A stretch of 64,000 bases of DNA, from positions 1 to 64,000 of the forward strand of contig JABMCL010001558.1 in the NCBI GenBank assembly GCA_018857735.1. Direction: 5' to 3'. How positions within the stretch are numbered: the stretch's first letter is position 1; every line of letters starts with the position of its first letter. Source of the stretch: Alviniconcha marisindica (taxonomy: Eukaryota; Mollusca; Gastropoda; Provannidae). The notes below the pieces were generated by a model. That model was not told the DNA's origin and made no database searches. It worked only from the letters and a program-made list of their open reading frames with translations. Below are positions 32,301-40,786 of the stretch, one piece after another. The position numbers and the translations under genes are program-made.

Positions 32301-35300
32301 TTTAGTGCTCCTTTGTCCCTTGCAGGAAATTCAGGGCAAGGGCAGTGCTACTCATTCCTATCAGTGTGTGGAGTATTTTCGTGTGAAATTAAACCAAATA
32401 AAAGAAAGGTTTAAATACATGCAAAAGTGAACAGACTACATCAACATAGCAAAAATGTTACAAGCGACTCAGACAGGCTGCCAACAAACAACACCTCCCC
32501 CTCCTCTCTTCCACGCACATGAACAACCCCCAACAAACCAAACAAATGATCTCACACCTTCACAGGGTGTCTGACTTCGTGAAAAAGGTGGCCTGACTTT
32601 GGTACATGGTGTTGACAATCCATCGCCACCCTCATGACGATCACCCTTGTCATCAACACCACCTCTGTCCTCCTCCTCCTCCTCCTCGCTGCTGCTGGTG
32701 GCGGTGCCTTCAGCAGTGCCACAGCGTGACAGCCCCGAGTCCTCTCTCCTCTGTCTGAACACCCCTTCAGATCTGTCAACAAGCAAAGTGATACAGTGGA
32801 ACACCCCCAGACGAGACTGAGAGACCACCCTTAAGTTTTTTAAGTTTTTTTTTTTTTTTTTAACCTGTCTCTTCATATTTTCCTTGTAAGTGAGGCCCGT
32901 GCCATGGACTTTAACCCACCTTAACCTTTTCCCTGCTGGGGCATTCATAGTTCCTTCAGAAAACAGTCTCAAAGAGAGTCCTAGCAAACCACAAACATTA
33001 AGACATTTGTTCCACATGGGGTCATACGATATACTGGAACTCATGCAGAATGTCATATGCCATCACATGAGTAAAAGGGAAAAGCTCTGTCAATGGCATC
33101 ATACAATGCCCACAGTGCAGTGGAATAAAAAAATAAAACTCTCATGTGACATGAGTCTGTCTAGGTCAAGGTCACCCAAACTAGTACAAACATGTAATGT
33201 GTGGTGAGGACCTCATCACACAGATTATCATCTTGATCCAGTTGAAGTGTTTCAAAGGCACAGTCAAGACATGCGCGTGCGTGCGTGCGTGTGTGTGCCA
33301 TGCATATTAACGATTATTATTAAAAAAATTATATGAAGTGAAATTGCATCATAATTCATGTAGTCATACAATACTCAATTCCCTCCGAACTGCAAAAGTG
33401 TACAAAACAGAGGATAATCCTATCTCAGTTAAGACTAATAAGAGTATGGATCTGAGAATGTAATGTTTTACCTTCAACAACATACCTTTTTTCTGACTGA
33501 TGCAACACCAAATGACAAAAATCAGTTTTAAAACATAATCAGTTACAGTCTTACTGAAATAAGGCATCAGCATTGTGCAGCCATGTGATACTGGAGTCAC
33601 ATTCATCGTCATCCGAATCGATGTCTGAATCATCGACGATAAAATCATCAAGGTCCCCATCCTCATCAGCAATGTCCTTGGTGGGTCTTGCAGGTGTGCG
33701 CAGCTTCTGGAAAACTGGAAAACGTTTTGATACAATGTACATTATACATACAGTGGTACTCATCTTCAAAGGCTCCCCCCAAAATCAAGCAAAAGCTGTC
33801 TCAGCAGAGGGGTGGTCATGGATTATTGTTATGTAAAGTACTGCAGGTGTAAGGTACAGTTTCCAATACATTGCCTGGCACAACTGATAACTAGTTAAAT
33901 GCGAGAACAATTAAAAGAAAAGTGTGACATGGACAGCTTACTTACATGCTTCCAGTTTGTCATCATCATCTTCACTGCTGCTGCTGTCGCCAACTTTTTC
34001 TGTCCGATTACGATGTCTATTTTCCAAAGCAAAACAAAAAGAAGAAGGGCAAATGAACGAAGGAATAATTTCAATAAAACAAATGCGTTCTCAGTTATTT
34101 GTGCACAAACTGACAAAGACATTCACAAACAGAGGCTAACAAAGCAGGAATTTCATATGCAGATATAACAATATAGTACTAGCTAATAAGTTAAGCAAAT
34201 AAAAAGAGGAAATTATATTGTTAGTCATAAAAACAACTGATAACTAACTCAAAGCAGTCAGTGCTGGGCACAATGGGTTCAATGGATTGTGCTTCAGTTA
34301 CTCAGAATCTCAACTTTCTCCAGTATTATTATTAGGATATTCCTCTTTAGGATATAATACTTAGTTTAAATAATTATTCTGAACACAAACCTTGAAACAC
34401 TGTTTCCTTCAGCCTGGCTCCATCCCTGGCTGTTGCTAAGGGTCGGAAATGAATTTGGTGAGTCTCTCCATCTTTTTTCTGCTTCACTGTGTTGCTCCGA
34501 ATCAGACTCAAGCTTCTCTTCTTCATTCAAACTGCTTCTCTTCTTGCCATCCTCAGAGGAGGAGGCCATTGCATGCTCACTAGCCCCTAACTTTGAGCTG
34601 TAATGAACATCAGGGCAGTCTGGGGCACTGTCCACACCACTGTGACCTTCAGAGAAGTCAGTGGAGTCTGAGGGAAGTTTTGTCCTCTGCTGCTCATGGT
34701 GATAGTGTAAAGGGGACTCAGACTCAAAGGAATCCTTAGCTCTTTCACTGGGTGCCTGCTGAGATGGATTTCTGCCCTTTTTCACATCAACCTTTGCTGC
34801 AAAGTCCTTGAAATTAACGCCTGGCACCAAATCTGGTAGTTCATGATCAGCAAATGTTTGAATTTTCCTGCTATGGGAATCACCACTGACAGAGGTATCT
34901 TGATTGAAAGCCAACCTGGAATTTGAAGAACAATGTGGCTCAACTTCTTTGTTTGAATGGTCCTCACCCTCTCGGGCCACAGTTTCATCCTCTGATCTTT
35001 CATGCTGATATCCATGCTGATATCCATCAGCTTTATCACCACACTCACCACACTCTGCGCGACCAGAAGCACCTGTGAGATGAAGGGTATCAGCTCTCTT
35101 GTGGAGACTGAGAGCTTCTAACCCCCTCTCAATGTCAGCAGAACCTGTAGCGTCAATCTGAAAACTTGTCTGAACAGACACATCAGCAGCTTCATACATG
35201 GAGGAGGTATCTGGCGCTGAAAGGCATGTTGTGTACAACGAACCGCTTTCAGATGCCCCCAGAGATGTTGCTTGCTTTCCTTCATCAAAACTTTCCATCT

Positions 35301-38300
35301 CGCTACTCCTGAACTGCACTTTAGCTTGATCTAATTGTGTTACACTAGGCGCACTCGCCTGATTCACTATGTTGAGCTGCTCGTAGGATGAATCTTTGCT
35401 TTGCCCCAAAGGGCTGTCAAATAACTTTGAGGAACTGTGGTAGGCCAAAAGGTGGCCGAAATTCTGTTTTGTGGATGCCTCACTTTCTCCACTGTCCAGA
35501 CGGGTTGACTCAGACAGAGGCAGCAAAGATTCTTCTGAAGGAGAAGTATCCGCAAGCAAACCACCAGGCAGGTGAGCTGATCTGATGACAGACATGCTGG
35601 GATGCTGAAGAGGTCCATGATGCTCGGATGATGCACAAGGGTTGGGGCTTGACTCGACTTTCCCACCATTTTTCCGGAGGAAAGTTTTGGCGTTAACAAG
35701 CACCATGGTCGAAGACTTGCTGGCACTCTTTTCCAGTGAGGTAGTCTCCGCTGTTCCTGCACTCTTAACTAAAGCATCTGTGTTAGTATGCACGCCACTT
35801 GAGAGTGGAACTGCATTCGCAAAACGAGAAGATGACTGTCCACTGGATTTGCAAGGACCCCCATCACCACTTTCTTTCCCTCCATCTTTAACTGGGGCAC
35901 TGGCCTTTGGCTTCGGTAGCATTGGTTGGCAAGTGTGATGTCTGTTTTCATTTGCACGGTTTTCCAGGCTGCTTTTCCTTTCCTGGTGGATCAAGCTAAT
36001 TCTTTCCTTCTCTGCCCCTGGTTTTGGTTCCTCTTCATCTGAGCTGTCTGAGAAGTCGATTGTTATTCCAAGGTCAGCTAAGGTCGTGTTCTGCAGGTTG
36101 GCCCTCCCCTTGGGCTTGGGTGCGGCATGTGCAACTTTCCTCTTCAAACTCCCATTCTTCTTCTTTGCATGCAAACTTCCTGTGACTTTCTCTGCTGCTG
36201 GTTTTGGCTTTTCTTCATCAGAGCTTTCTGAGAAGTCAAAAGATATTCCAAGATCAGCTAAAGTGATGTTCTGCTGGTTGGCACTTTTCTTGGGCTTGGG
36301 TTTGGGCTTAGCGCTTGCAACTGTCCCCTTCACGCCCCTCTTTTCCTTCCCAGCATGCACATTTTCTGTGACTACCTGACCTTTGGCCTGGACCATCTTT
36401 GACTTGCGCACTCTGCAATTAATGTCATCAGAGACCGTTTTGCCTCTGATGGTGCCTGCCTCAACTTGTTTGCATGCTTTCTTTGTTGAATTCGACCCCT
36501 CCAGAAGATTCTCTTTGAGGAGATTCTCTTTGTCTCCATTGCAAGCAGCTGTTGTCCCAGTATTATGTTTCATATTGTGATTCCCTGTTTCAGGTTCCGC
36601 TGACTGATTACATGCAGGTGGAGAAGTGTGTCCGTCATCTGAACTTTCAGAAAAGTTCAGCAAGTCCTGCAATACAAATTTTCCTTTTACTGGAGCACGG
36701 CATGCCTGTGTTGAGTTCAGATCTGCCATGTTGGACAGTATCAGATGATGATCTACACGACCTACAGGTAGAATGAGAGCTCACTTCCAAATTAGCACAT
36801 CAACTCACTCTGCAAAATCAGAACTGAAACAGAAGAAAAAAGCAACAGAGTTATGCATGCAAGTCATGACACTGTGATGGTATTAATTAGTATTACTGGC
36901 TCAGTAATAATTTTAAATGAATTATGAAACATGATCTTTTTCAATTTCTTGTAAAGAAAACTGAAACTAATAAATTATCTTAAAGTTGAAACTAATAAAA
37001 GGCTTTCTTTTCAAATTCAAAACATCAAATTATTATTTTATGAAATTAAAAGTTACACCAGTAAGAGGGTGTCCCTTCCCCTCCCATTTGGGTCATCTCA
37101 TTTAAATTACAAGCACATCTAGATTATTGTAAACACAAGGAAAAAAATAAAGTGGTGGTGGTGGTGGGTGTGGGGTGAACACAGACTTTCACTGTAAACA
37201 CAATAAGAAAAAGAAAAGAAAAAAGAGGTGGTGGCAGTGGGGGGTGAACACAGACTTTCATGGTTTGGTAACAAAAACACACATTCCACATACAGTTGAC
37301 AGCATCAAACTCAAAGTTCAAACAACACCAGAGTTCAGTTTGTGTGAAATTTGCCTGTTTCTTGTTGATGACCCATGCAACATTTACACTACAGTACAGT
37401 ATACTCTGGGTAGAAATTATTGTGCAAATTATAATCCATGCTGGTTATATCATATTCTGGAGATTATATATAACATATTATAAAAATATTAATAATTTCA
37501 TTATATTATTATTCCCAACAACATCTCAGAAAGAGCCAGTTTCACCCCTGGCTGCCTCAGAAGGAACCTCAGAAACTGCCCCCAGGACTGCAGATGCACA
37601 GCCTGTCTATCCCTAGTCAGATCCACCCTCAAGTATGGTTCCACCATATGGGAACCCCACAACCAGGCAGACATTGACAGACTTGAATGGATCCAGCTCC
37701 AGGCTGCACACTTCATTGTGGGTGACTACCAGTACCAGTACCACTCCAGGGAACCAGGCAGCTTACCAAAATGTGCTATAAACCAGACCTCCCCACCCTA
37801 CTGGACCGATGCAAGCAACAATGCATACCTTTCCTCTGCAACTTTGCACAAGGTGGTCATGGGGCTGGTACCAACCATGCTGATCACACAGTTCTTACAA
37901 CTATACAAGGTGGCCGAGGGGCTGGTACCAGCCATGCCAATCAAACAGTTCTTAAAACCCCTCTGAGCAAACAAAAGACAAATTAGGCCAGCAAAATTCC
38001 AAGACTTCTCAGTAAAGAACCTTAGAGACTGACAAGCAGCTTTGAACTCCAGACCCTTATTTAAGTTCTTAGTCCCCCACCCAAATACTGAGCTGTGAGC
38101 ACCACAAGAACGTTTTCATCCACACCACCAAAGACTGGAACCACTTCAGCCACAACCAGGTGAACGCACCCCCCCCCCCACCCCCTCTTGAGGACTTCAA
38201 ATGACTGATCGCCACCCCAAGTACCATCTAACTCGCACTCCCTTCCCTTAAGTAACTAAGTAAACATGGTGCTTAATGAGTTAATGTCCACAGAAACCAT

Positions 38301-38895
38301 TACCATAAGGTTTATTTAAGTTATTAGGAACTGGGGGAGGGGGGGGGGGGGGGGGGGGGGATTATATACACATATCGATACACTGTCACCACCAGAATGA
38401 CTTCTGCATTAAGATGGGCAGCGATGAGAGCCATTTTAATGTTTCATTAATTGTGAGGGTCGAAGTCAAAAGACAGTGTCCACAGACCAAGACTTTTAAA
38501 GAGAAACGACAGCGAAGCGGATTCGAACCGAGGTCCCTCTGCTTACCAGCCTAATGCCTTACCGCTAGGTCAAACCAGCAAACAAGTTCCCCTCCCGTCG
38601 AATCTATACCTGTTTAAAATTAAAGTTAGGTCTTGCGACGTATGGACATAATGGAGTCAAGATCAAGATGCTTGAAGTTGAACAAATTGAACTGAGCGAC
38701 AGGTCGAACGCGATCGGCAGCGTTCTCAGCTGCGCAGAATCAGGAAGTGACGTGCCTACTGCAGGACTATCATTTCTCAAGCGTTAGACAACAACCTATG
38801 TCAGAACTAGGTGCTTTCCTTGACGTGTGACGATGATTAACATAAAACAGCGAAACGAAACTGCACTCACAGTTTGAACTTGAAACGGCCGCCAT
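26100..38895 (-). CDS. GCNA: Germ cell nuclear acidic protein, SprT-like protease (complete, 11 coding exons)
   Basis: I join, in transcription order, 38895-38871, 36761-34391, 34016-33946, 33714-33555, 32772-32558, 32149-31900, 31230-31146, 30711-30582, 29314-29218, 28404-28297 and 26361-26100. All ten junctions are GT-AG and phase-compatible; total 3,774 nt, or 1,257 codons plus stop. The N-terminal 800 or so residues are low-complexity, with acidic serine patches; acidic runs continue in exons 3-5. The SprT domain spans exons 7-10, with HEMCH followed by GHG, and the zinc ribbon (CVKC and CGRC) spans exons 10-11. The last 45 residues look like an HMG box. GCNA proteins act in the germline and early embryo nucleus on DNA-protein crosslinks and genome stability. 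An SprT paralogue (SPRTN) is less likely because of the long acidic N-terminus and HMG segment. Confidence 0.92.
26404..26441. repeat. (GT)n then poly-G
   Basis: A (GT)12-like tract runs into about 12 G, in the last GCNA intron just upstream (in transcription) of exon 11. Confidence 0.9.
27331..28044 (+). mobile_element. piggyBac-like deletion derivative with TTAA target duplication
   Basis: TTAA at 27327-27330 precedes CTCTTTCAAGGC and TTAA at 28045-28048 follows GTCTTGAATGAG, giving inverted ends (CTC-T/A-TTCAAG) and the TTAA duplication diagnostic of piggyBac. The 714 bp interior contains the transposase N-terminal relic at 27581-27808. It lies inside the last intron of GCNA. Confidence 0.82.
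27581..27808 (+). pseudogene. Remnant of a piggyBac transposase N-terminus
   Basis: The frame reads MVACKVNMRYLTREAEELVL, NEGLDLEDFSDGGSEENI, and then VDSGEEFVPVDLEADLSDSD before running into non-homologous sequence and a stop. The acidic SD/EE N-terminus matches what piggyBac-type transposases carry ahead of the catalytic domain; the DDD core is missing. The frame can also be extended upstream to 27539. Confidence 0.6.
28297..28404 (-). CDS. GCNA: GCNA exon 10 (end of SprT, first zinc-ribbon knuckle)
   Basis: This 108 bp exon encodes AGKANRAHPEIPVIRRCHDY then KINTKYIYECVKCGY. HPEIPVIRRCHDY is typical of SprT proteins and CVKC is the first half of the zinc ribbon. The acceptor is GGTGACAG and the donor CA|GTGAGT. 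Confidence 0.93.
28845..29222 (-). repeat. Minisatellite carrying copies of the GCNA exon 9 donor
   Basis: Units contain CACACCAGTATCGCCAGTG (plus strand), then TACAAAATGATGAGC and GCTACTTGCAACAGTGATG. At 28948-28966 a copy shares CAGTATCGCCAGTGTGGTC with the true exon edge at 29218. Five copies plus the genuine boundary. Confidence 0.88.
29218..29314 (-). CDS. GCNA: GCNA exon 9 (catalytic HEMCH exon)
   Basis: This 97 bp exon, too short and interrupted to show as a long ORF, encodes ERLRDTLV followed by HEMCHAAVWVINRAREGHG and PHWRYW. The two His and the Glu of HExxH are intact and the downstream GHG supplies the third zinc ligand, so the protease looks catalytically competent. The donor TG|GTGCGT lies at the edge of a tandem array of near copies of itself. 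Confidence 0.93.
29500..30570. other. GCNA intron 8, nothing recognised
   Basis: AT-rich, low-complexity intron with weakly repetitive phrases (CAAGGTATCTCTC and CATCAAGATATCTCTCAC at about 29300 and 29750, with related text near 29800) and a GTAGTAGTAG stretch near 30435-30495. No exon or element ends seen. Confidence 0.5.
30582..30711 (-). CDS. GCNA: GCNA exon 8 (SprT domain)
   Basis: This 130 bp exon encodes LPPELPVVWNKRLLKTAGLC through IELSTKVCDTA, the beta-sheet part just before the metalloprotease helix. The WNK-LLKTAG signature is typical of GCNA/SPRTN proteins. The donor is GCAG|GTACTA. Confidence 0.92.
31146..31230 (-). CDS. GCNA: GCNA exon 7 (start of SprT domain)
   Basis: This 85 bp exon encodes FKKRQEELSSRLFKLFNFTV then FENQ, the N-terminal helix of SprT-like domains. 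It is phase 2 in and phase 0 out at CAG|GTAATA. Confidence 0.88.
31290..31800. repeat. About 75 bp minisatellite in a GCNA intron
   Basis: Seven units with GAGGAGGCTAGTTGGTTACC, CTGAATGGTTCT, GGTGACAGGAAGCATTACTC and TGGACACAACAAGTTTT, some shortened by loss of the CTCAATGC part. It lies between exons 7 and 6. Confidence 0.9.
31900..32149 (-). CDS. GCNA: GCNA exon 6
   Basis: This 250 bp exon begins with CT completing an Ala codon, then SLRWYTPATSMKTKPRWD. It ends FSFLRSLSAETPNHLRDPDA before the donor CGGAG|GTGAGT. It is basic and serine-rich, linking the acidic region to the SprT domain. The acceptor TTGCAAG is weak, but phase and reading frame agree on both sides. Confidence 0.75.
32558..32772 (-). 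CDS. GCNA: GCNA exon 5
   Basis: This 215 bp exon has acceptor GTTGACAG and encodes SEGVFRQRREDSGLSRCG, a SSSEEEEEEDRGG run and a basic tail ending SQTPCE. The donor GAAG|GTGTGA is phase 1. Confidence 0.78.
33555..33714 (-). CDS. GCNA: GCNA exon 4
   Basis: This 160 bp exon encodes FQKLRTPARPTKDIADEDG, then LDDFIVDDSDIDSDDDECD and a short hydrophobic end. FIVDDSD is another SUMO-interaction-like patch. The donor is CA|GTAAGA. Confidence 0.8.
33946..34016 (-). CDS. GCNA: GCNA exon 3
   Basis: This 71 bp exon, phase 2 in and phase 1 out, encodes RHRNRTEKVGD then SSSEDDDDKLEA. The acceptor AAAATAG has a weak tract; the donor T|GTAAGT is strong. The acidic run fits the GCNA N-terminal region. Confidence 0.75.
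34391..36761 (-). CDS. GCNA: GCNA exon 2 (large disordered acidic exon)
   Basis: This 2,371 bp exon has acceptor CTACCTGTAG and donor AG|GTTTGT (phase 2). It encodes about 790 residues rich in Ser, Glu, Asp and Lys. Three related modules are visible near the start: LQDLLNFSESSDDG, LADLGISFDFSESSDEE and LADLGITIDFSDSSDEEE, the last two inside a roughly 70-residue repeat with KPKP and AEK linkers. A hydrophobic core followed by acidic serines is what SUMO-interacting motifs look like, a known feature of GCNA; that reading is inference. An internal Met at 36729 is a possible alternative start. Confidence 0.88.
37510..38230 (+). mobile_element. LINE reverse transcriptase C-terminal fragment
   Basis: Plus strand reads RASFTPGCLRRNLRNCPQDC, SLVRSTLKYGSTIWEPHNQA, DIDRLEWIQLQAAHFIVGDY and, after a frameshift and internal duplication, KVAEGLVPAMP. 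This is the thumb and tail region of Jockey/CR1-type elements. It is antisense to GCNA, within its first intron. Confidence 0.82.
38268..38585 (-). mobile_element. tRNA-derived SINE family S, near full-length copy
   Basis: Read on the minus strand: head with TAGCGGTAAGGC and GGTTCGAATCCGC, body with CATTAAAATGGCTCTCATCG, a C run (plus-strand G run of about 25), and the tail ending in AAGCACCATGTTTACTTA. It lies in GCNA intron 1. Confidence 0.85.
38871..38895 (-). CDS. GCNA: GCNA exon 1 (start codon)
   Basis: ATG at 38895 in a good context (GGTTC before it, GCG after) encodes MAAVSSSN plus one base, then the donor T|GTGAGT. The next exon's two leading bases complete a TGT codon and the frame stays open, so this short exon is preferred over starting at the internal Met at 36729. 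The first intron carries a LINE fragment and a SINE. Without transcript data the exon remains inferred. Confidence 0.6.
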
Positions 38896-39239
38896 GAACC
38901 ACGTTAGGCAACTCTGAACTTCTACGAACCTCCGAAACGTTTTTGTCTCCCTTCACCAGATTCTGATGTATCGAGAAAACGTATTTTCGTAGTATGTTTA
39001 CCATTGCTGGGCCCATTCACAGATTCTATAGCTACATAGTAAAAACCATAGTGGGTAACGCTCTAACTACAGTATCTCAGAACGGGCCCAACTTACAAAA
39101 AAACGTGACATCTCAGTGTTCTGTGGGCAAACTCGAGTCGCCCCTGCGCGGCCCGGCCGGCTCCACTACTAAACTGACTCAACGGTGTACTAAACTGAGT
39201 CACGTTTCACCCCTGCCAATGAGTTGTTAATTATCATTT

Positions 39240-39612
39240 GTTTATGGTGCCTCCCCCCCCCCCCTCCCGGCCCCCATCCAAAGCAAATAAACAAACAAAC
39301 CGTAAGAGAGGTTCCCGCGGACGATAAGCACCATGAAACTCAGTGATTATTTTTCCTCCAAGATTGAAGGGGTAGGCCGGGTGGGGAACCGTGAGGGGAG
39401 AGAGAGTGAGGTAGAGAAGGCTAGGTTAGACGGTTAGCTAGCTAGCTGAGTTTTGAACGCCCTACCAGCCGCAAGAGGTCACGTAAGACAAACAACACAG
39501 TGGGAAATCGACAGGAAATTGATTTAAACAGACTTTTATTAATGATGAAAACTAACTCCGAGGGCAAACAAGTAAAACAAGTAGATGAGACGTCAAATAG
39601 CAAGCAAGATTT

Positions 39613-39665
<53 letters not shown>

Positions 39666-40190
39666 GGGTGGGGAAGGAAAGGCCGGAAAGCGGAAAATGG
39701 AGGACAGGAAATTGAGGACTGAAAGATTTATCGATTTATTTATTGTGCTTAATCAGGTTAAATTATTACTTGATCTGCTTGCTTGCTTGATTAAATGATT
39801 GAATGAATGAATGAATGAATTGCTGACTCAGTGATTGATCGACTGCTGACTCAGATTGATCGACTGATTAAATGATTGATTTACTAGATTCTTCAGTCGG
39901 TGATCGGACTGGAGAGCCGATGCTTTCAACATGGTTGCGCGTCGTTGGCGAGTGAGTTATTGTGTGGCTGGTAAGTGACAGATTGATTGACTGACTGATT
40001 AACTGATGGGTTGACTGATTGTCCGGCCGATGCAGGGACGGAGGACACGGCGGTGGAGGCGCTGACGGTGGCCATGGACAACAACGGCGGGCACGGTGTT
40101 GGTGGGGGCCGGCAGGGGCGGATACAACTTTGGACTGGTCCCGGTCATGCTGGACGATGCTGAGGGTCCGTGTCAGTAATAAGCATCGTG
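39240..40190. other. Region between GCNA and the 40.7 kb gene
   Basis: Contains a C run near 39250, a SINE-tail-like CGGACGATAAGCACCATGAA at about 39318, a (GA)n tract at 39615-39661, and a low-complexity TGATTGA/GAATGAATGAAT zone at 39720-40020. No exon recognised. GCNA and the next gene are divergently arranged here. Confidence 0.5.
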
Positions 40191-40302
40191 AATGATAATA
40201 ATAATTATCAGGTGTACTTACAGCGCCTACCCCCTCCCCCAACAAGCCCTAAGTACTTACACATTCTTTAATGTACAGTTTTCAAGATTAAATGCATACA
40301 AA

Positions 40303-40380
<78 letters not shown>

Positions 40381-40420
40381 CACACACACACATACACTAC
40401 ACAACACACACACACACACA

Positions 40421-40492
<72 letters not shown>

Positions 40493-40645
40493 ATCATGGC
40501 AATCGGGCTGAATAAAAAATTTTAAAAAAGAGAGAGAAAAAAAAAAAGGTTTTAAGGTAGATTTGTAAGAACTGACAGAGGTTGACTGACGTACAGAAAC
40601 AGGCAGTTGGTTCCAGATAGTCAGTTATAGTCAGATAAAGAGGAT
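40187..40645 (-). mobile_element. LINE 3' end with (TG)n 3' UTR
   Basis: Minus strand: LWNQLPVSVRQSTSVSSYKS and TLKP, then a (TG)n tract (40490-40305), then AATGTGTAAGTACTTAGGGC and GGCGCTGTAAGTACACC with an (ATT)n-like end. Closely matches the locus at 61253-61760. Confidence 0.78.
40305..40490. repeat. (AC)n microsatellite
   Basis: About 185 bp of AC with CACAACACAC and CACACTACACA interruptions, inside the LINE 3' UTR. Confidence 0.95.
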
Positions 40646-40723
40646 ACAAAAGCACTTAGCCGCCTAATGCCTGCCAGTTTTTTTTGTTTTTGTTTTACTA
40701 AAGTCCTTGTTCTGTGTTTGCAG

Positions 40724-40786
40724 ATGGATTCGTTCTTGTCAAACGGTGGTAAAAACCTTGAGCAAATCTATCGCTATGGAACAGAG
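40724..40786 (+). CDS. Unrecognised gene, exon 1 (possible start)
   Basis: Acceptor TCTGTGTTTGCAG, then ATG and 20 further codons ([20 protein letters not shown] plus E), and donor GAG|GTAAGA. It is 63 bp, phase 0 at both ends. Because an acceptor precedes ATG, this is either an internal exon or the first coding exon after a 5' UTR exon. Confidence 0.4.

Larger units (their letters stand above)
36762..38870 (-). other. GCNA: GCNA intron 1
   Basis: Bounded by GTGAGT at 38870 and CTACCTGTAG at 36762. It holds poly-A/T-rich sequence, two copies of a GTGAACACAGACTTTCA phrase at about 37177 and 37246, a LINE fragment and a SINE. It is the largest intron of the gene. Confidence 0.6.

Noticed and set aside
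36729..36731. Met at 36729 as the GCNA start
   Set aside because: The frame stays open upstream to a good acceptor and joins in phase with a short ATG exon at 38895. Kept as an alternative only.
39868..40245. 125-residue minus-strand Pro-rich frame
   Set aside because: Comes from low-complexity TGATTGA-type sequence and a GC-rich patch; overlaps the 3' end of a LINE.
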